This document shows positions 49,855 to 61,194 of a stretch of 64,000 bases of DNA, one piece after another. Numbering within the stretch: position 1 is the first letter of the stretch; each line of letters starts with the position of its first letter. The stretch is taken from positions 47,400,001 to 47,464,000 of the forward strand of contig NC_134539.1 of the NCBI RefSeq assembly GCF_050624435.1, in the 5' to 3' direction. A model generated the notes under the pieces. That model ran no database searches. It was not told the DNA's origin and worked only from the letters and a program-made list of their open reading frames with translations. The translations under genes and the position numbers were made by a program. The stretch comes from Tenrec ecaudatus (Eukaryota > Chordata > Mammalia > Afrosoricida > Tenrecidae).

Positions 49855-50265
49855 GAGAAAAGCAAACACGGAGGGAGGGGAGGAGAGGGAGGGGCGAGGG
49901 AGACTGGATAGAACAGTGGGGAGGGTGACAGGTAAGATTCCAAAGGGAGCGAGAGAAATGTGGAGTGGGGAGGAACAAAGAAAAGTAGAAAAGAGGGGCC
50001 AAGGGGAGGTGGGGGTATGTAGGCTCAAGTAAAAAGGAGGTGAAGCAGGGTTGTAGGGAGAGGGTAAGTGCAGAGGTCCAGGGAGGAGGGGGTGAGGCGA
50101 GAAGAGGGGAAATGGGGCAGCGGAGAGGGGAGGGGATAATGGAGGAAGAAGGTGGGGTGGAAGGGGTGAGTGACTGGGGTGGGTAAGATGGGGCCAGTGA
50201 GGAGGAAGGGGGCTGAATGATTGACAGGCAGAGATACAAAGGCTAAAGGGGAAGAAAAAGAGACC
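49855..50265 (+). repeat. Homopurine-rich tract upstream of C9orf152
   Basis: About 410 bases that are overwhelmingly A/G on the + strand, with repeated GGGAGG, GGAGG and GGGGTG blocks and few pyrimidines. On the coding strand of C9orf152 it is a long CT-rich run just 5' of the start codon, so it spans the probable 5' UTR and proximal promoter. Such tracts can form triplex or G-quadruplex structures; that is general knowledge, not shown here. Confidence 0.6.
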
Positions 50266-51293
50266 AGCCCAGCAGCTCAGAATCCGTCTACAAGGGGAAG
50301 GGGTTGTCTTGTCCCAGAGCCTCCACTCTTTGATCCCGCAGTTTAGAATCCCACTCCCGGAGGCAAGATGAAGTCTCTCCGCCTGGCAGAGCTGGTGCAG
50401 GGGAGTGTCAGGTGCCTGCTGGACTCATACACCTTGGACTTGAGCCTGGAAGTTCACATGGGCCACCACAGGAGAGAACCACAGAACCTGCTGGTTTGGT
50501 TTTCAGTTAAAAACGACACACCTGCTGCAGCCTCACAAAATTGCTGCCTTGGGGATGTGCACACTGCAGGCTCTCCCTAAGGAAACCCAGTCACAAAGAT
50601 CCCCCCCAAGACTCCTGCTGACTTCACCAAATACAGAACCAGAAGGGGCAAGCCCAGCGGCAAGGTCAGCCAAGGGGACAGTGCAGGGCATTCTGCCTTT
50701 AACCAGTCCCAACTCTCTGACACTGGAGGCTGACTCAGCTTTCTCAGTCACGGGGTGCTCTGGTGGGCATCTCAGCCACAGCCTGGAACGCACACCGGGG
50801 CCTTGCCAGTCTCGTTCTTTCTATTCACAGACCTGTTCTCCTTCACACCAGCTTGGGTGTCTCCCTGCTCCAGGGAAATGGAGTAAATACCATTTGTTTA
50901 ACTCAGTCTCTTTCTATGGCTTCTTAATATGGTACTTACAGATGATTCCATTATCCAAGGTGTTTGCAGAGGCAATGGAAATAGAGGAGAGGTAGATGTC
51001 ACATGTTTTGGGCCATTAACATACAGCATCTAGATGTCAGATTCAAGGGGTGGAAGGTGGAGAGGAACTCTTACATCACAGGAGGGGAGCAGGCTGGAGA
51101 GAGAAGGGGGTGGAGATGTGTTGGAGGCACCTTAGGGACTTTGAGTCGTGCAGGTTGGGATGTTCAGTGGGAGGTTAGAATCTTAGTAGAGAGCTGAGCT
51201 GTAAATGCAGAGATCTTCATTTGTAAAATTGGTAAAGTCTGTTATTGGGAACATTTTACCATTGGTCAGGCATATGTAGAGTGGAGAGCTATT
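50266..51293. other. Upstream flank of C9orf152, no gene seen
   Basis: About 1 kb between the purine tract and the L1 remnant. Unique-looking sequence; C9orf152 promoter elements may lie here, but I see no clear TATA or CCAAT motif on the - strand. Confidence 0.5.
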
Positions 51294-52378
51294 TCACAAT
51301 GGCTCTTGCTTTTGCCTTTTCAATTGCCTTAAGTCAATGCTATCTTTATGTCTGTTTTCTCTTTTTTGTCCTCTAGGTGAGGTTGTTCTATGTGGTGGTC
51401 TCTTATTTATGCTTGGTGAGTGTTGTTCTTCTGCCCATACTTGGTCGGGAAGGATCTTTTGTAGGGCTGGGTTTCTTCTAACATATTCTTTGAGTTTTTC
51501 CTTGTCTGGGAAGACTCTTACTTCTCCATCTATCTTGATCGATAATTTGGGTAGAGTATTTTTGGGTTTGCATTGTTTTCCTTTAATTTTTTGAATATGT
51601 TACCCCACTCTCTCCTCTTCATAGTTTCTGCTGATAAGTCTGAGCATATTCTTATTTGGGAACTTTGATATGTGATTGCTTGTTTTTTCCTAGCTGCTCT
51701 CATGATTTTCTCCTTTTCCTCAAAGCTGGATAATTTAACTATTATGTGCCTTGGTGACTTCTTCTTTGGATTCAATCTTGCTGGGGTTCTTTCAGTCTAC
51801 TGAATGGTTGCCTGGTTTTCATTCACTAAGCTGGGCAAGTTTTCCTCCAAGAATTCTCTCACTATTGTTGCAGATGACTTCTTTGTTGTGTCTTCCTCTG
51901 GTAAGCCAATAATTCTAATGTTGTTCTGCTTCATAGCATCAGACATAGCTCTTAAGTTTTCTTCAGCTTCTCTGATGATCTTATTAGATTTTTGTTCGTG
52001 TTTGTTAAAGTCTGCTTGGCTGCCCTCCAAGTCACTGATGCGGTTCTCTGATTCCTCCAGTCACTTCTCCAGGTCCGTGAGTCTGCTACTGGTTTGTGTT
52101 ATCTCCTCCCTAAGGTCCTGTATTTCTCTTTGATTTATGGCTTTTACCTCTTCTATCATTTCATCCTTTTTCTGTATTGTTTCTCTCATATCCTCTAAGA
52201 CTCCAAGTGGCATTCTGAAAATTTCTTTCTGTAGCAGCTCAATGTCTGCTTCCTCTAAGCATGTCATTATGTTCAGGCCATCTTCTGGCATTGCCGTTTG
52301 TTTCTCCCATTTTCTCATTGAGGTCGTTGGGGCTGATGGCTGTTTGCGTTGCGTTGTTCTAGATGAGCCAGGTGCCAT
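51294..52378 (-). pseudogene. Degenerate L1 ORF1 (RNA-binding chaperone)
   Basis: L1 ORF1p forms coiled-coil trimers that bind L1 RNA. Here an ATG at 52378 opens an N-terminal segment (MAPGSSRTTQRKQ) and a charged coiled coil. An RRM-like part follows (NNIRIIGLPEED), then the C-terminal domain with SPRHIIVKLSSFEEKEKIMR and SAETMKRREWGNIFKKLKEN, all in one frame. Two in-frame stops (52063-52061 and near 51797) and a frameshift after ILYPN (near 51540) break it. A further C-terminal tail in the shifted frame (DGEVRVFPDKEKLKEYVRR) ends near 51294. It cannot be functional. Confidence 0.85.
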
Positions 52379-53122
52379 TTTCCAGGGAGTCGAAGAACAC
52401 TGGCTCTCTCTGGGAGACTTGTAGGAGTGCTTCTTCTAACTGCCTATAGCTTATTTCACTATGGAATTAACCTACCACTTTTTCCTCCTGTGGCTTCCCT
52501 CTCAGGGGAGTGATCCAGAAGGGTTGCCTGCTTTGGTGTTGTGGAGGTTGGGCAGAGGTTCCTGCAGCAGTTTGGAGCCTTGAGGAGTGTTGGCCGAGCT
52601 GCCTTATGCCCCCAGGCACACAGCCAGGAATTGCCCAGTAGGAAGCTGACAGGAGTATCCCCTGGTGGGAGTCAGCAGCGCTTTTCCCAGCCTATCTAGC
52701 TACACAGGTGGAGCTCAGCTAGCTGGGTGTGGCGCAGGTGTAAATGCCCTAGGCTAAGGGGAGTGGTTTGGAGGTTAGCAGTAGAATGTGAGAGACCAAG
52801 AAAGAGGCAAAGAGGAGACAAAAAAGTTAAAAAGCAAGCCCATTGAGCCTGAGGATTTTATTTTTTTGTCTCCCTGGCCAGCTAGAGTATACTCAAATGT
52901 AATTGTCTCCCACAGTCACTGGGCTGTAGCTCCTTGCTCTTTAAAGCTGACTCTTGCTACAGTGGGTCTTTGTTGTGCTAAAAGCTGCCAGGCCCTTTAG
53001 CTGAGTTCTGGCATTCCTTAGCTAGGTTGCTTCTTATGCTGAGTTATGTTAAGGGCCTCCGCCTATGTGCTCCTTGGAGCTGAGCAACCAGACTTGGGTT
53101 TGAGTTTTAAGCCAAAAAAAAA

Positions 53123-53143
53123 ATATATATATATATATATATT
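53123..53143. repeat. (AT)10 after an A-run
   Basis: Perfect AT dinucleotide run following ten A bases, within the L1 leader region. Confidence 0.9.
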
Positions 53144-53902
53144 TCACCCCTTTTGTTTTTGCTTGTGATGTGCTCCGATTTGGGGCCTGTCAGGCTGGCC
53201 CCCAGAGGGGGAGATCCAGCTTATTATGGGGGTTATCTCCTTCTCAGCCAATTGGAACTTCATTTGCTCCCTGGACTCCCAACGTTCCGCTTATTTTCTT
53301 CCACACCGCGATCTTCCTAAGGTAATACAATATTTTTTTTCTTTTACTCTAAATTATGGCTACTCGCCACCACTCCCCTGGCCATGGGCTCAAGGCAGCC
53401 AACCACGCGGAGAGCTCCGAAGTGAAGTTCCCCTCATGTCTGGGATTCTGTCCCCTCTCGGGTATCTGCCTGCAGAAATCGCTATTCCCGGCAAGGGCAC
53501 AGCCCGCGCCTGCGGGCTCGCCAAAGCTAGGGCACTTTAAAGCGTTCTTGGTTTGCTTTGTGAGTGGAAATCCCACACAAAAAAGGGGTTCAGGAGAAAT
53601 CCTGGTACCCTAGTTCTAATTCCAGGACTCCACCTCCGCGTTTCCTTCGTCTTACTGTTAGGCAGCTTAGCCTAGGGAATTGGGAAGTCCATTTACGCAT
53701 GCCCAGGAGAGCCAGCATAGGACAAAGCTGGATCTTCCCGCTGGTGGGCGCGGATGGGCGTTACACCTGGAGCAGCCCACCTGGGGCAGGTGATTTCAAT
53801 TTAGCCAATGGAATCCACCTGGGGTCGTTCACCACGCCTTCCCTGGGAACCCTTGAAAAGGCAGGGACTGGAAGGGAGAGGGACTTGGCTTAGCTTGGCT
53901 GG

Positions 53903-54049
53903 TCTTGCGTCTTGCGTCTTGCGTCTTGCGTCTTGCGTCTTGCGTCTTGCGTCTTGCGTCTTGCGTCTTGCGTCTTGCGTCTTGCGTCTTGCGTCTTGCG
54001 TCTTGCGTCTTGCGTCTTGCGTCTTGCGTCTTGCGTCTTGCGTCTTGCG
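53903..54049. repeat. 7-bp minisatellite, 21 perfect units of TCTTGCG
   Basis: Twenty-one uninterrupted copies of TCTTGCG (147 bp), followed by a partial unit TCTTGG. Because 7 is not a multiple of 3, all three frames of a strand read the same 7-residue repeat, and the unit has no stop in either direction. Each unit carries one CpG. It lies inside the putative L1 leader. Confidence 0.97.
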
Positions 54050-54566
54050 TCTTGGTGGGAGGAGAGAGAGCTTTGCGTGACCTGGAGCAGTCTCTGCCAG
54101 GCCGCATGGTCAAAGGAATCCTATGGGTGCCGCGTAAAACCTGAAACTTCTTTTAACTCTCATTAAATTCACTTGGATCATGACTGAGGTTGGAATCTAG
54201 CTGGAGAGAGAGACCTTACATCACCTCCTTATTTTCTGGTCTGGTAGCAGGAGCTCCAGAGGGATGAGTCCTATCTGGTCGCCATTTTCTCCCCCTTCCC
54301 TATTATGCTTTTAAAATATATTTCTTTTCCCTCCATCCCACAAAACTTCCTTAAATTCTCCCAGGCTGGGCCTGGGTGGGCTCCATCGGTGGAGAGGGGA
54401 AGAAATCCTGGAAGAGGGTTATGAAGGAGCAAATGGCCTCTTCCTCAGGGGAATCAGTCTTCAGCTCATATATGATAGCTAGAGTCTCAAAACTAGACGA
54501 GATTTTCCATCAGTGGGAGCATTCTAGAAGACCAAGCTTTGGGGAAAACAGATATTAAGGTATCAA

Positions 54567-54718
54567 AATCTTCACTGCATCAAGTTGCTTCCGACTCATC
54601 GTGACCCTATAGAACAATGTAGACTCGCCCGTGTGTGTGTCTGAGCAGAAAGCCTCGTCATTGTCTCGAAGAGCAGCTGGTGGGTTCACACTGCTCAACT
54701 TGCAGTTAGCAGCCCAAG
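54567..54718 (-). mobile_element. AfroSINE
   Basis: CGTGACCCTATAGAACAATG and CAACTTGCAGTTAGCAGCCC; head end missing. Confidence 0.7.
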
Positions 54719-55284
54719 AGGCAGGAAGATACAGGTTGTGTTGGAAGCTGAAAAAAGAAAAAGACGTTAAAACGATAGGAGAAAAAAATGATAAGAGAAT
54801 TAGTTAAGAATGGGCATCCCCCATCATCTGGGAGGTAGGGCCTTGCACATGGTAATGCTACAAAACGACGGAGGATGGTCAGAATAGCGGAGAACATTCG
54901 TCTGTCTGTCCGTCTCCTGGCCTTACGAAACAGCACCTGAGCAGCACAGGGGAGCTTCAAAGAGCTCAAGGAAAAGTGCCTCAAAAAACAATGGGAGTTA
55001 AAAAACAAAACAAAACAATGGGAGTGTCCCCGAGAGCTTTCTGCAGGCCCCGCGTATATGCAGAAGATGGTTGCTGATTTAACTACACATGGAAACTATC
55101 CTGGGAGGGGGTGTTTTGGTTTGTTTTCCTTAAATACCGATACTTGGATGTCTTTCCTAGGTACTCTGACTTAATTAGCCTGGGGTGGCTGAATTAGTGG
55201 GGAGGTTGGTACGTTTCCAAAGTCCCTGCTGCTCTCCTATTCTTGACTATTGACTTCATTCCTATTCAGCAAGTAGTGACTGTT

Positions 55285-55425
55285 AAGGGCGGGATAGACC
55301 TGTCCCGGTGGCCTTCTGAGATGGTAAACCTGATGGGAATAGACAGCCTCTTCTTTCTTCCGCAGAACAGCTGGCGGTTTCGAATTGCTGCCCTGCAGCC
55401 GGCAGCCCAGCTCGCAACCCACACG
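55285..55425 (-). mobile_element. AfroSINE, both ends truncated
   Basis: ACAGCCTCTTCTTTCTTCCG and TTCGAATTGCTGCCCTGCAG. Confidence 0.6.
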
Positions 55426-56169
55426 TCATCAGGGATGTCTGGGTCCTTGTGGATCTGGGCAAGTGGCGCGTAATGGGGCATTAACAGAGGCTCTCTGTCC
55501 TTTTGATCAAAGGGGTCCTCGGTCATGAGGTTAAGTTAAGAGGGGTCTTTGGCACTTGACATAACATTGGACTTGATTTTTACTATATATTGGCAATTGT
55601 CAGTATTTTTAAATTTTTTGGTATTAATAGCTTTATTATTCAAGGGGAAGAGGCAATATCACTTCTAGTTAAGAGACTTTAGAAATTTAATTTTTCCCTT
55701 TTAATTCATATGATTCATATCTCTCTTTTAACACCCAAATCTTAAATTCATCTGGGACTTATTTTAGTGTTAGGTATAAAGCAAAAATCTAGCTAATTTT
55801 GTCCTCTGAGCAATTATCCAGTTGTCACAATGCCCTTTATTGAGTAAATGTTTCTTTTCTCATCAGTTGAGATAATAATAGTGTAAGAAAAAAACCGGCA
55901 ACTCTATCCCTTTCCGAGGAGTCCTCACAAATAAATGAAAAATACAGTTTTCATTTGGACCCAACCTGGAAAAATGACCACTACTGTCATCGAAGGGTGT
56001 CTGCATTTCTCAGGTAGACCCTGCAGGGGAGCCGAGAATAAGCTACAGCCCACTCGGAATCCACACCTCTGGAATTGGCTTGAGAGGCACCCAGTTATTT
56101 GAGGAAATATTGCCTTTCCCTGTGTGCATTGAAAATTCATGTCTGTTGAAAGATTTCAAGCACACAGCA

Positions 56170-56350
56170 AATTGCTGTCAAGCTGTCGAACTCATAGCTA
56201 GACCATGTATATCGGAGTGTAACTGGGTTTCAATAACTGATTCTGCAGAAAGAGATGCCCAGGGCTTCCTTCCACGGCAGCTCTGGGAGGACTCAAACCT
56301 CCAGCCTTTCAGTTGGCAGCTGAATGCATTCACTGTTTGCCCCACCCAGG
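56170..56350 (-). mobile_element. AfroSINE, variant subfamily
   Basis: CTTCCTTCCACGGCAGCTCT, AACCTCCAGCCTTTCAGTTG and CCCCACCCAGG. Confidence 0.55.
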
Positions 56351-56381
56351 TGCTGGAACCACCATCCCTGCAGCTCTGAAA

Positions 56382-56553
56382 TTCACTGGAGCCAAGTTGC
56401 TACCGACTCACAGTGACCCCAGGGAGCAGAGAAGAACTGCCGCATTGGGTCTCCCGAGCAGATTGTCACATCCTCCTGGGGAGCACTGGTGGGTTTGAAA
56501 CGGCAGCATTTCAGTTAGCAGCCAAGCGCACACACCATTGTGCTACCAGGCTC
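56382..56553 (-). mobile_element. AfroSINE, main subfamily, in tandem with the variant copy
   Basis: CCGACTCACAGTGACCCCAG, GAAACGGCAGCATTTCAGTT and CATTGTGCTACCAGGCTCC. Confidence 0.7.
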
Positions 56554-56907
56554 CTGGAGCTTCTATTAAGGAGCATTAGACCTAGCGACCTAGTCCCGCA
56601 CTCGTACCAGAGACCCAGCTAGGTGTCACTCAGCACAGGGACATGACTCCAGGGAGAATTACTCAGCCTGGAGCCACTGGGACAGTGAACTCTGGCCAAT
56701 GGAGACTCAGAGACTTGAAGAAGGAAGTCCTTAGGGAAAGTGGCTTGAAGGCCAGACTAGGAGACTCAGGTGGACGATGAGGATGGGGCAGGAGTGGCTT
56801 CTGCCCTTACGAAGGACTCAAGTTTGGGGTTTTCACAACTGCAGTCTCAGGGAAAGCATAAGGGTTCTTAGTCTTTAGCTTCTCCTTGCCTACACAATAA
56901 TGTTAAG

Positions 56908-57122
56908 GAGCCCTGGTGGCGTAGTGGGCTAAGCATTAGTCGGCTACCCATGAGGTTGGCAGTTCAAACCCATCACTGGCTTCCAGGAAAAAGCTGGGGC
57001 AGTTTGCTCCTGTAAAGATTTATAGTCTTGGAAACTTCTACAAAGCAGTTCAACTCTGACCTATAGGGTTGCTAGGAGATGGAACAGTCTTGATGGCAGT
57101 AGGATTAGTTGTTGTTGTTTTT
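56908..57122 (+). mobile_element. AfroSINE, full length
   Basis: GGAGCCCTGGTGGCGTAGTG at the head, CTATAGGGTTGCTAGGAGAT and a GTTGTTGTTGTTT tail. Confidence 0.85.
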
Positions 57123-57781
57123 AATACAATAATGTTACTCTGAAAATTATCCTGTATGTACAGCCTAATCAACTAGCCTTAGAGAAACCAAAGGTGGAGG
57201 ATGGCAAGGGGACAGAGGCACCCCCACCCCCTAGTCTTCTCCCAGTTCCAACAACGAAGGGACTTCATAAACTGTTACTTGAGTTTCCATGTGTGACAGG
57301 CAGTGTCCCCATGGGGGGCCAATTGCCAGGGGAAGCCAGCCCCTAACATATAATTACGGGTCTGGTAGGCGCAATTGTACAGTGATAATAAATAAAGATT
57401 ACAGTAAAGTTATAGAGAGCATGAGAGATAGAAGAGAAATATTGAAATAAATGGAGTCAGACACAATTCATGGTAGCATGCTCACCTCGGACCCTTTGGT
57501 GGTCCACGTGGAGGGAGGGAGAGATTTGGGGTATATATGTGGCAAGATGGGCAGATCCTAGATACAGGATGGCAGCCTAACTTTGGGTGTCACGGTTCCC
57601 TGGCTCAATGGATAGAGACCATTAATCCATTGTCTCCAGCAGCAGGGCGCAGGCCCACCCCTGTAGTGGGGCGAGACAGCAGTCTGGCAGTGATTGCCTT
57701 CAGGGATGTCTGTAAACATCTGACCTCCCCCCACAGCCAATCATGGCAGGAAAGGACACCGAGTATGTGCTTCAAGACAGA

Positions 57782-58292
57782 TGTGATAGTTAAGGTTTAT
57801 TGTGCCAACCTGGCTGATAAACATATGTGGGATTAATTGAAGGGCAGAGAGATAAATGGCTTGGTGAGCCTCACCTTGGTGAGCCTTGTTTTCTGGTCTC
57901 TTGTTCTCTGATGGTCGGACTAGGGTGCAGCTGCTTTAACTAGTTCAAGGCTCACTTCCTGCAAGACATCACTGAGGAGAAGCCACGTGGACCTACTCCG
58001 ATGCAACCCTGGGTGCTAGAGAAGTCACATGGAGACCCATGCCAGTGCTGAGATGCTTACTCGTTCACTGATGCAGTTTTCCTCCTGCAGTTGGCCTTGT
58101 TGCATAGGTCTTGTGAGTTTGAAGAGGACTTTGTAGATCACTGTCTGACATATGGGCTAATGTCAGATTTATGGGCTTGGACTGGACTGGACTGGATTGC
58201 TTTCTTAATGTACACTTACCTTTTATATAAATCTCATATACATATGAGTTTCTGTGGATTTGTTTCTCTAGTCTACCCTGACTAACTTAACA
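57782..58292 (+). mobile_element. ERV-L (MLT2-like) solo LTR with 5-bp target duplication
   Basis: 511 bp starting TGTGATAGTTAAGGTTTATT and ending TGACTAACTTAACA, with TG...CA termini. The flanks are perfect ACAGA repeats at 57777-57781 and 58293-58297, as expected of ERV-L integration. No gag, pol or env nearby: a solo LTR left by recombination. A CTGGACTGGACTGGA run sits near the 3' third. Confidence 0.75.
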
Positions 58293-58329
58293 ACAGACAA
58301 ACCTCTTACCCCAAAGTTCCCAGCCTTAG

Positions 58330-58583
58330 AGAGGAAGGAGAATGAAGGGAAACAGCGGATAGTGTAAGATAAGATATGCAAATAATAATTTATACTTTAT
58401 CAAGGGTTCATGAGGGTGGGTGAAGAAGGGAAAAAAAGAGGAGCTGATATCAAGGGCTCAAATAGAAAGAAAATGCTTTGAAAATTATGATGGCAACATG
58501 TGTACACATGTGTTTGATACAATTGATGTATGGATTTTATAAGAGCTGTAAGAGCCCCCGATAAAATGATTTATTTTAAAAAA
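58330..58583 (+). mobile_element. LINE-A 3' end, short copy
   Basis: About 250 bp: AATAATTTATACTTTATCAAG, AATTGATGTATGGATTTT, terminus GTAAGAGCCCCCGATAAAAT with an A-rich tail. Lies just downstream of the ERV-L-like LTR. Confidence 0.65.
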
Positions 58584-59063
58584 GAAAGAAAAGAAAAGGG
58601 AGAGGACAAGCCAAACATGAAAACAATAGTGTCATTCATTGAGGCCAAGCTGCAATGTGCTAGATGAGGTGCTAATCACTCTGAGGACATGGACCAATCC
58701 TGCTTTTGCCCCTTTCTCCTTCATCTTTTCCGCGGAAGTCATCACTGTGCCTGGTGACTCTAGCTCTCACACATCACAAAGCCATACCCTGTCTCCCCCT
58801 CTACTAATCTACTAAGCTGCTTTTTCTTGGACCATTGCAACAGCTTGGACTCCTGCTTCCAGGCCTGCCTTCCATCGTCCATTCCCCTCACGGCACTCTG
58901 TTTTCTCCTGAAGGCACACTGCTAGTTGGATCTCGTGTGTCCTTCCTGGTGAAAATGCAGTGGCAAAGGGCAGGCTGGCACAACCATTGTGTTAAGGGCT
59001 CTTGACGAGTTATACACTTGTTCAAAAAATTGAATTGGCAAAAGTTATGACAGATATATTTTC

Positions 59064-59266
59064 AGCCAAGCCAAATGCCATTGAGTCGATGCCTACTCAT
59101 TGCGACCTTGTGGGACAAGGTGGAACTGCCCCTGTGAGTTCTTGAGAATGTAATTCTTTACAGGATTAGAGAGACCCATTTTTCTCCTGCAGAGTGGCTG
59201 GTGGTTTCTAACTGTTGACCTTGCAGTTAGAAGTCCAAAGCATAACCACTACGCCACCATGGCTCC
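59064..59266 (-). mobile_element. AfroSINE, full length
   Basis: GCCATTGAGTCGATGCCTAC, TTGACCTTGCAGTTAGAAGT and CACTACGCCACCATGGCTCC. Confidence 0.85.
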
Positions 59267-59639
59267 TTTATATTTTAAATAATGACACACACTCCAAAAT
59301 AAAAAAGTAGCTACTGAGGCTGTTTATGTGTCCCCAAACACCTCATGTCATAATGTCATTTGGTTTGTTGGTTTGGACGTTAGGGCCATATTTTCATGAG
59401 ACTTCCCAGTGAATTGGCCCAATCACATGTTTAGTACTTCTAACTCCAGTTCATGGTGCCCCACCTGGGGTCCTAAAAGCTTGCCGCCAGCCATTGAAGG
59501 TGCATCAATTGGCTTCTATTCACTAGGGGCAACAGAGGAGAAGGAGAGGCAGAAGGAGGACAAGAGGAAATGGACCCTGTGGCTCATTGCCTCACACACA
59601 ACGACCTCCTTTGCAGTGAGACTGAAAGAGCCAGACAGT

Positions 59640-60035
59640 GCTTAGCTAACCTTCCAGAACATTGTGATCAAAGATTTTGTAGAAAAATCAAAAGTGGGGG
59701 AAACAGAAACAAATGGTCACGGGCTATGTGGAGCCATGGAGGTTGGATGCGCCCCTCAAGCTATTGCCCCAAGATCATCTTGAAACCTGATCCCCTGAAG
59801 TCTTTTCAAAACCAGACAGTAGTTTAGCTTCACTAGTAAAGATTAGTAGAATCCGATTGGCCATCGGCACCTGATCGATGAGATGGGATCTAATGTAAGG
59901 GGCAGTGAGTTTATGACGTGAATGAGGAGAGAACAACTCAGAAGGAGGGGGAGCAAGGTTCTCTGCTCTGAATCGGTATTTGTGTTTCTGGGTGCAATCT
60001 CAGCAACTACAAAATAAGTAAACGTTAAAAAACAC
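59640..60035 (+). mobile_element. LINE-B 3' end, second copy
   Basis: Matches the 6.9 kb copy in CTATTGCCCCAAGATCATCT, CTGAAGTCTTTTCAAAACC, AGTAGTTTAGCTTCACTAG and GAGAACAACTCAGAAGG. Ends in an A-rich stretch near 60,030. Confidence 0.55.
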
Positions 60036-60404
60036 TTTCAAGGGCCCCTTGATGCTCTCAAACTAGCACCCAGAGCCCTCCCTTCTTGTGTCCTGTGAGG
60101 TTGAGGGTGGCCTGCCTCGGTCTCAGCTCTCCAGGCTAGTATGCCGGGGGCCCCTGACTGTCTACAATCTAGACCAGATTTCCCACAAAGAGCTTAGAGA
60201 CACGCCCAAGGTCAAGACCCACGGGTCTGAATACTTTAAATGAGCTATCACACACTTTAAAAATGAGTTGGCAAATGGTGAAACACAATGTACTAGGACC
60301 TTAGGGAACAGTGAATTTAGGTTTTCATTCTGAAATCGCGATTCATCCAATCATTCACCAAATACGTATCCAGACACGGTGCTAGCCATCGTCCAGGCGT
60401 CCTG

Positions 60405-60550
60405 GGTGCGTCGTGGCCTCTCGGGAGAGAGTCGGGGCTTTCTACTCCCACGAAGAATTACAGTGTTGGGAATTCACAGGGCAGTTCTATCTCGTTCTAC
60501 AGGGTTGATGTGAGTCAGCATCAGTTCGAAGGCAGAAAATTTGGTTTTTG
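60405..60550 (+). mobile_element. AfroSINE, head-truncated
   Basis: GGGGCTTTCTACTCCCACGA, GGGTTGATGTGAGTCAGCAT and a GGTTTTTG tail. Confidence 0.7.
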
Positions 60551-60819
60551 TTTGTTGTTTTCACTATTATGTTCCAAAAAAACACGGTACTAGTTATAAA
60601 ATGCCTTGCAAGGAACTTCCTGTCCAATGAGAGGGACAGAAATAAAGAAACAAGCTAACTAGCAAGTGTATGGTTACAATTTTTGGCAAGAAATGAGTGC
60701 AAAACAGGTCATTCATAAATAAAAGAACTCAGATGGAGGATCCAGGGCAGCACCTGACTCACTTGTTTTTTAAAAAAAATCATCTTCACTTCTCTGCCCT
60801 TTAGTGGCGACTTTGTCTC

Positions 60820-60823
<4 letters not shown>

Positions 60824-60897
<74 letters not shown>
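60824..60897. repeat. (GA)37 microsatellite
   Basis: Seventy-four uninterrupted bases of GA, the longest simple repeat in the window, followed by poly-T. Confidence 0.98.
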
Positions 60898-60902
<5 letters not shown>

Positions 60903-61194
60903 TGGTTTTTTTTTTTTCCCTGCTGTTGAGTGGAGACTTCTGACTGGCTTGTTCCGGATCGGTCACCTGCTGAGATTTTTTTTTGCCTCTCCACTCCAGA
61001 GAGGCTCCCTAAGAATTTACCTGTAAGCAGATCCTCAGGTGGCAAAATGGAATTACAAGGCAGTGACTTTTTCCCACAAATTTTTGAAAGCCCCTCATCA
61101 ACCCTAAAGTGGATCTTGTTAAGATTCTTGGGGGCCTTGTCAAAGTATAGATTCTAATACTGTTGAAATGCAAATTCTCAATAGACTTGATGGA

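Larger units (their letters stand above)
51294..54291 (-). mobile_element. L1 remnant with possible 5' UTR and ORF1, no ORF2
   Basis: On the - strand the order is: AAAATGGCGACC at about 54290-54279, resembling the YY1 site at L1 5' ends; about 1.9 kb of GC-variable leader that includes a 7-bp satellite; then ORF1 from 52378 to about 51294. Immediately after ORF1 the sequence no longer looks like L1, and no endonuclease or reverse-transcriptase frame follows. No A-tail was found, so the 3' limit is approximate. It is either a 5' piece left by deletion or a HAL1-like (ORF1-only) element. The leader could instead contain an unrelated repeat; the YY1 motif is the main support. Confidence 0.6.

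Noticed and set aside
49839..49943. Upstream ATG extending C9orf152 by 35 residues
   Set aside because: The extension is Pro/Ser/Leu-rich translation of the polypyrimidine tract and does not match the known N terminus.
49835..50239. 134-residue Pro/Ser-rich minus frame
   Set aside because: Composition follows directly from the homopurine tract; no start context or homology.
52137..52424. Plus-strand Ser/Phe-rich frame across 52 kb
   Set aside because: It is the antisense shadow of the L1 ORF1 coiled coil.
53808..54166. Several overlapping long frames with a heptapeptide repeat (LASCVLR on +, TQDARRK on -)
   Set aside because: They are a by-product of the 7-bp satellite, open in every frame, with no conserved flanks.
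60709..61045. Leu/Ser repeat frames on the - strand
   Set aside because: Produced by the (GA)n microsatellite.
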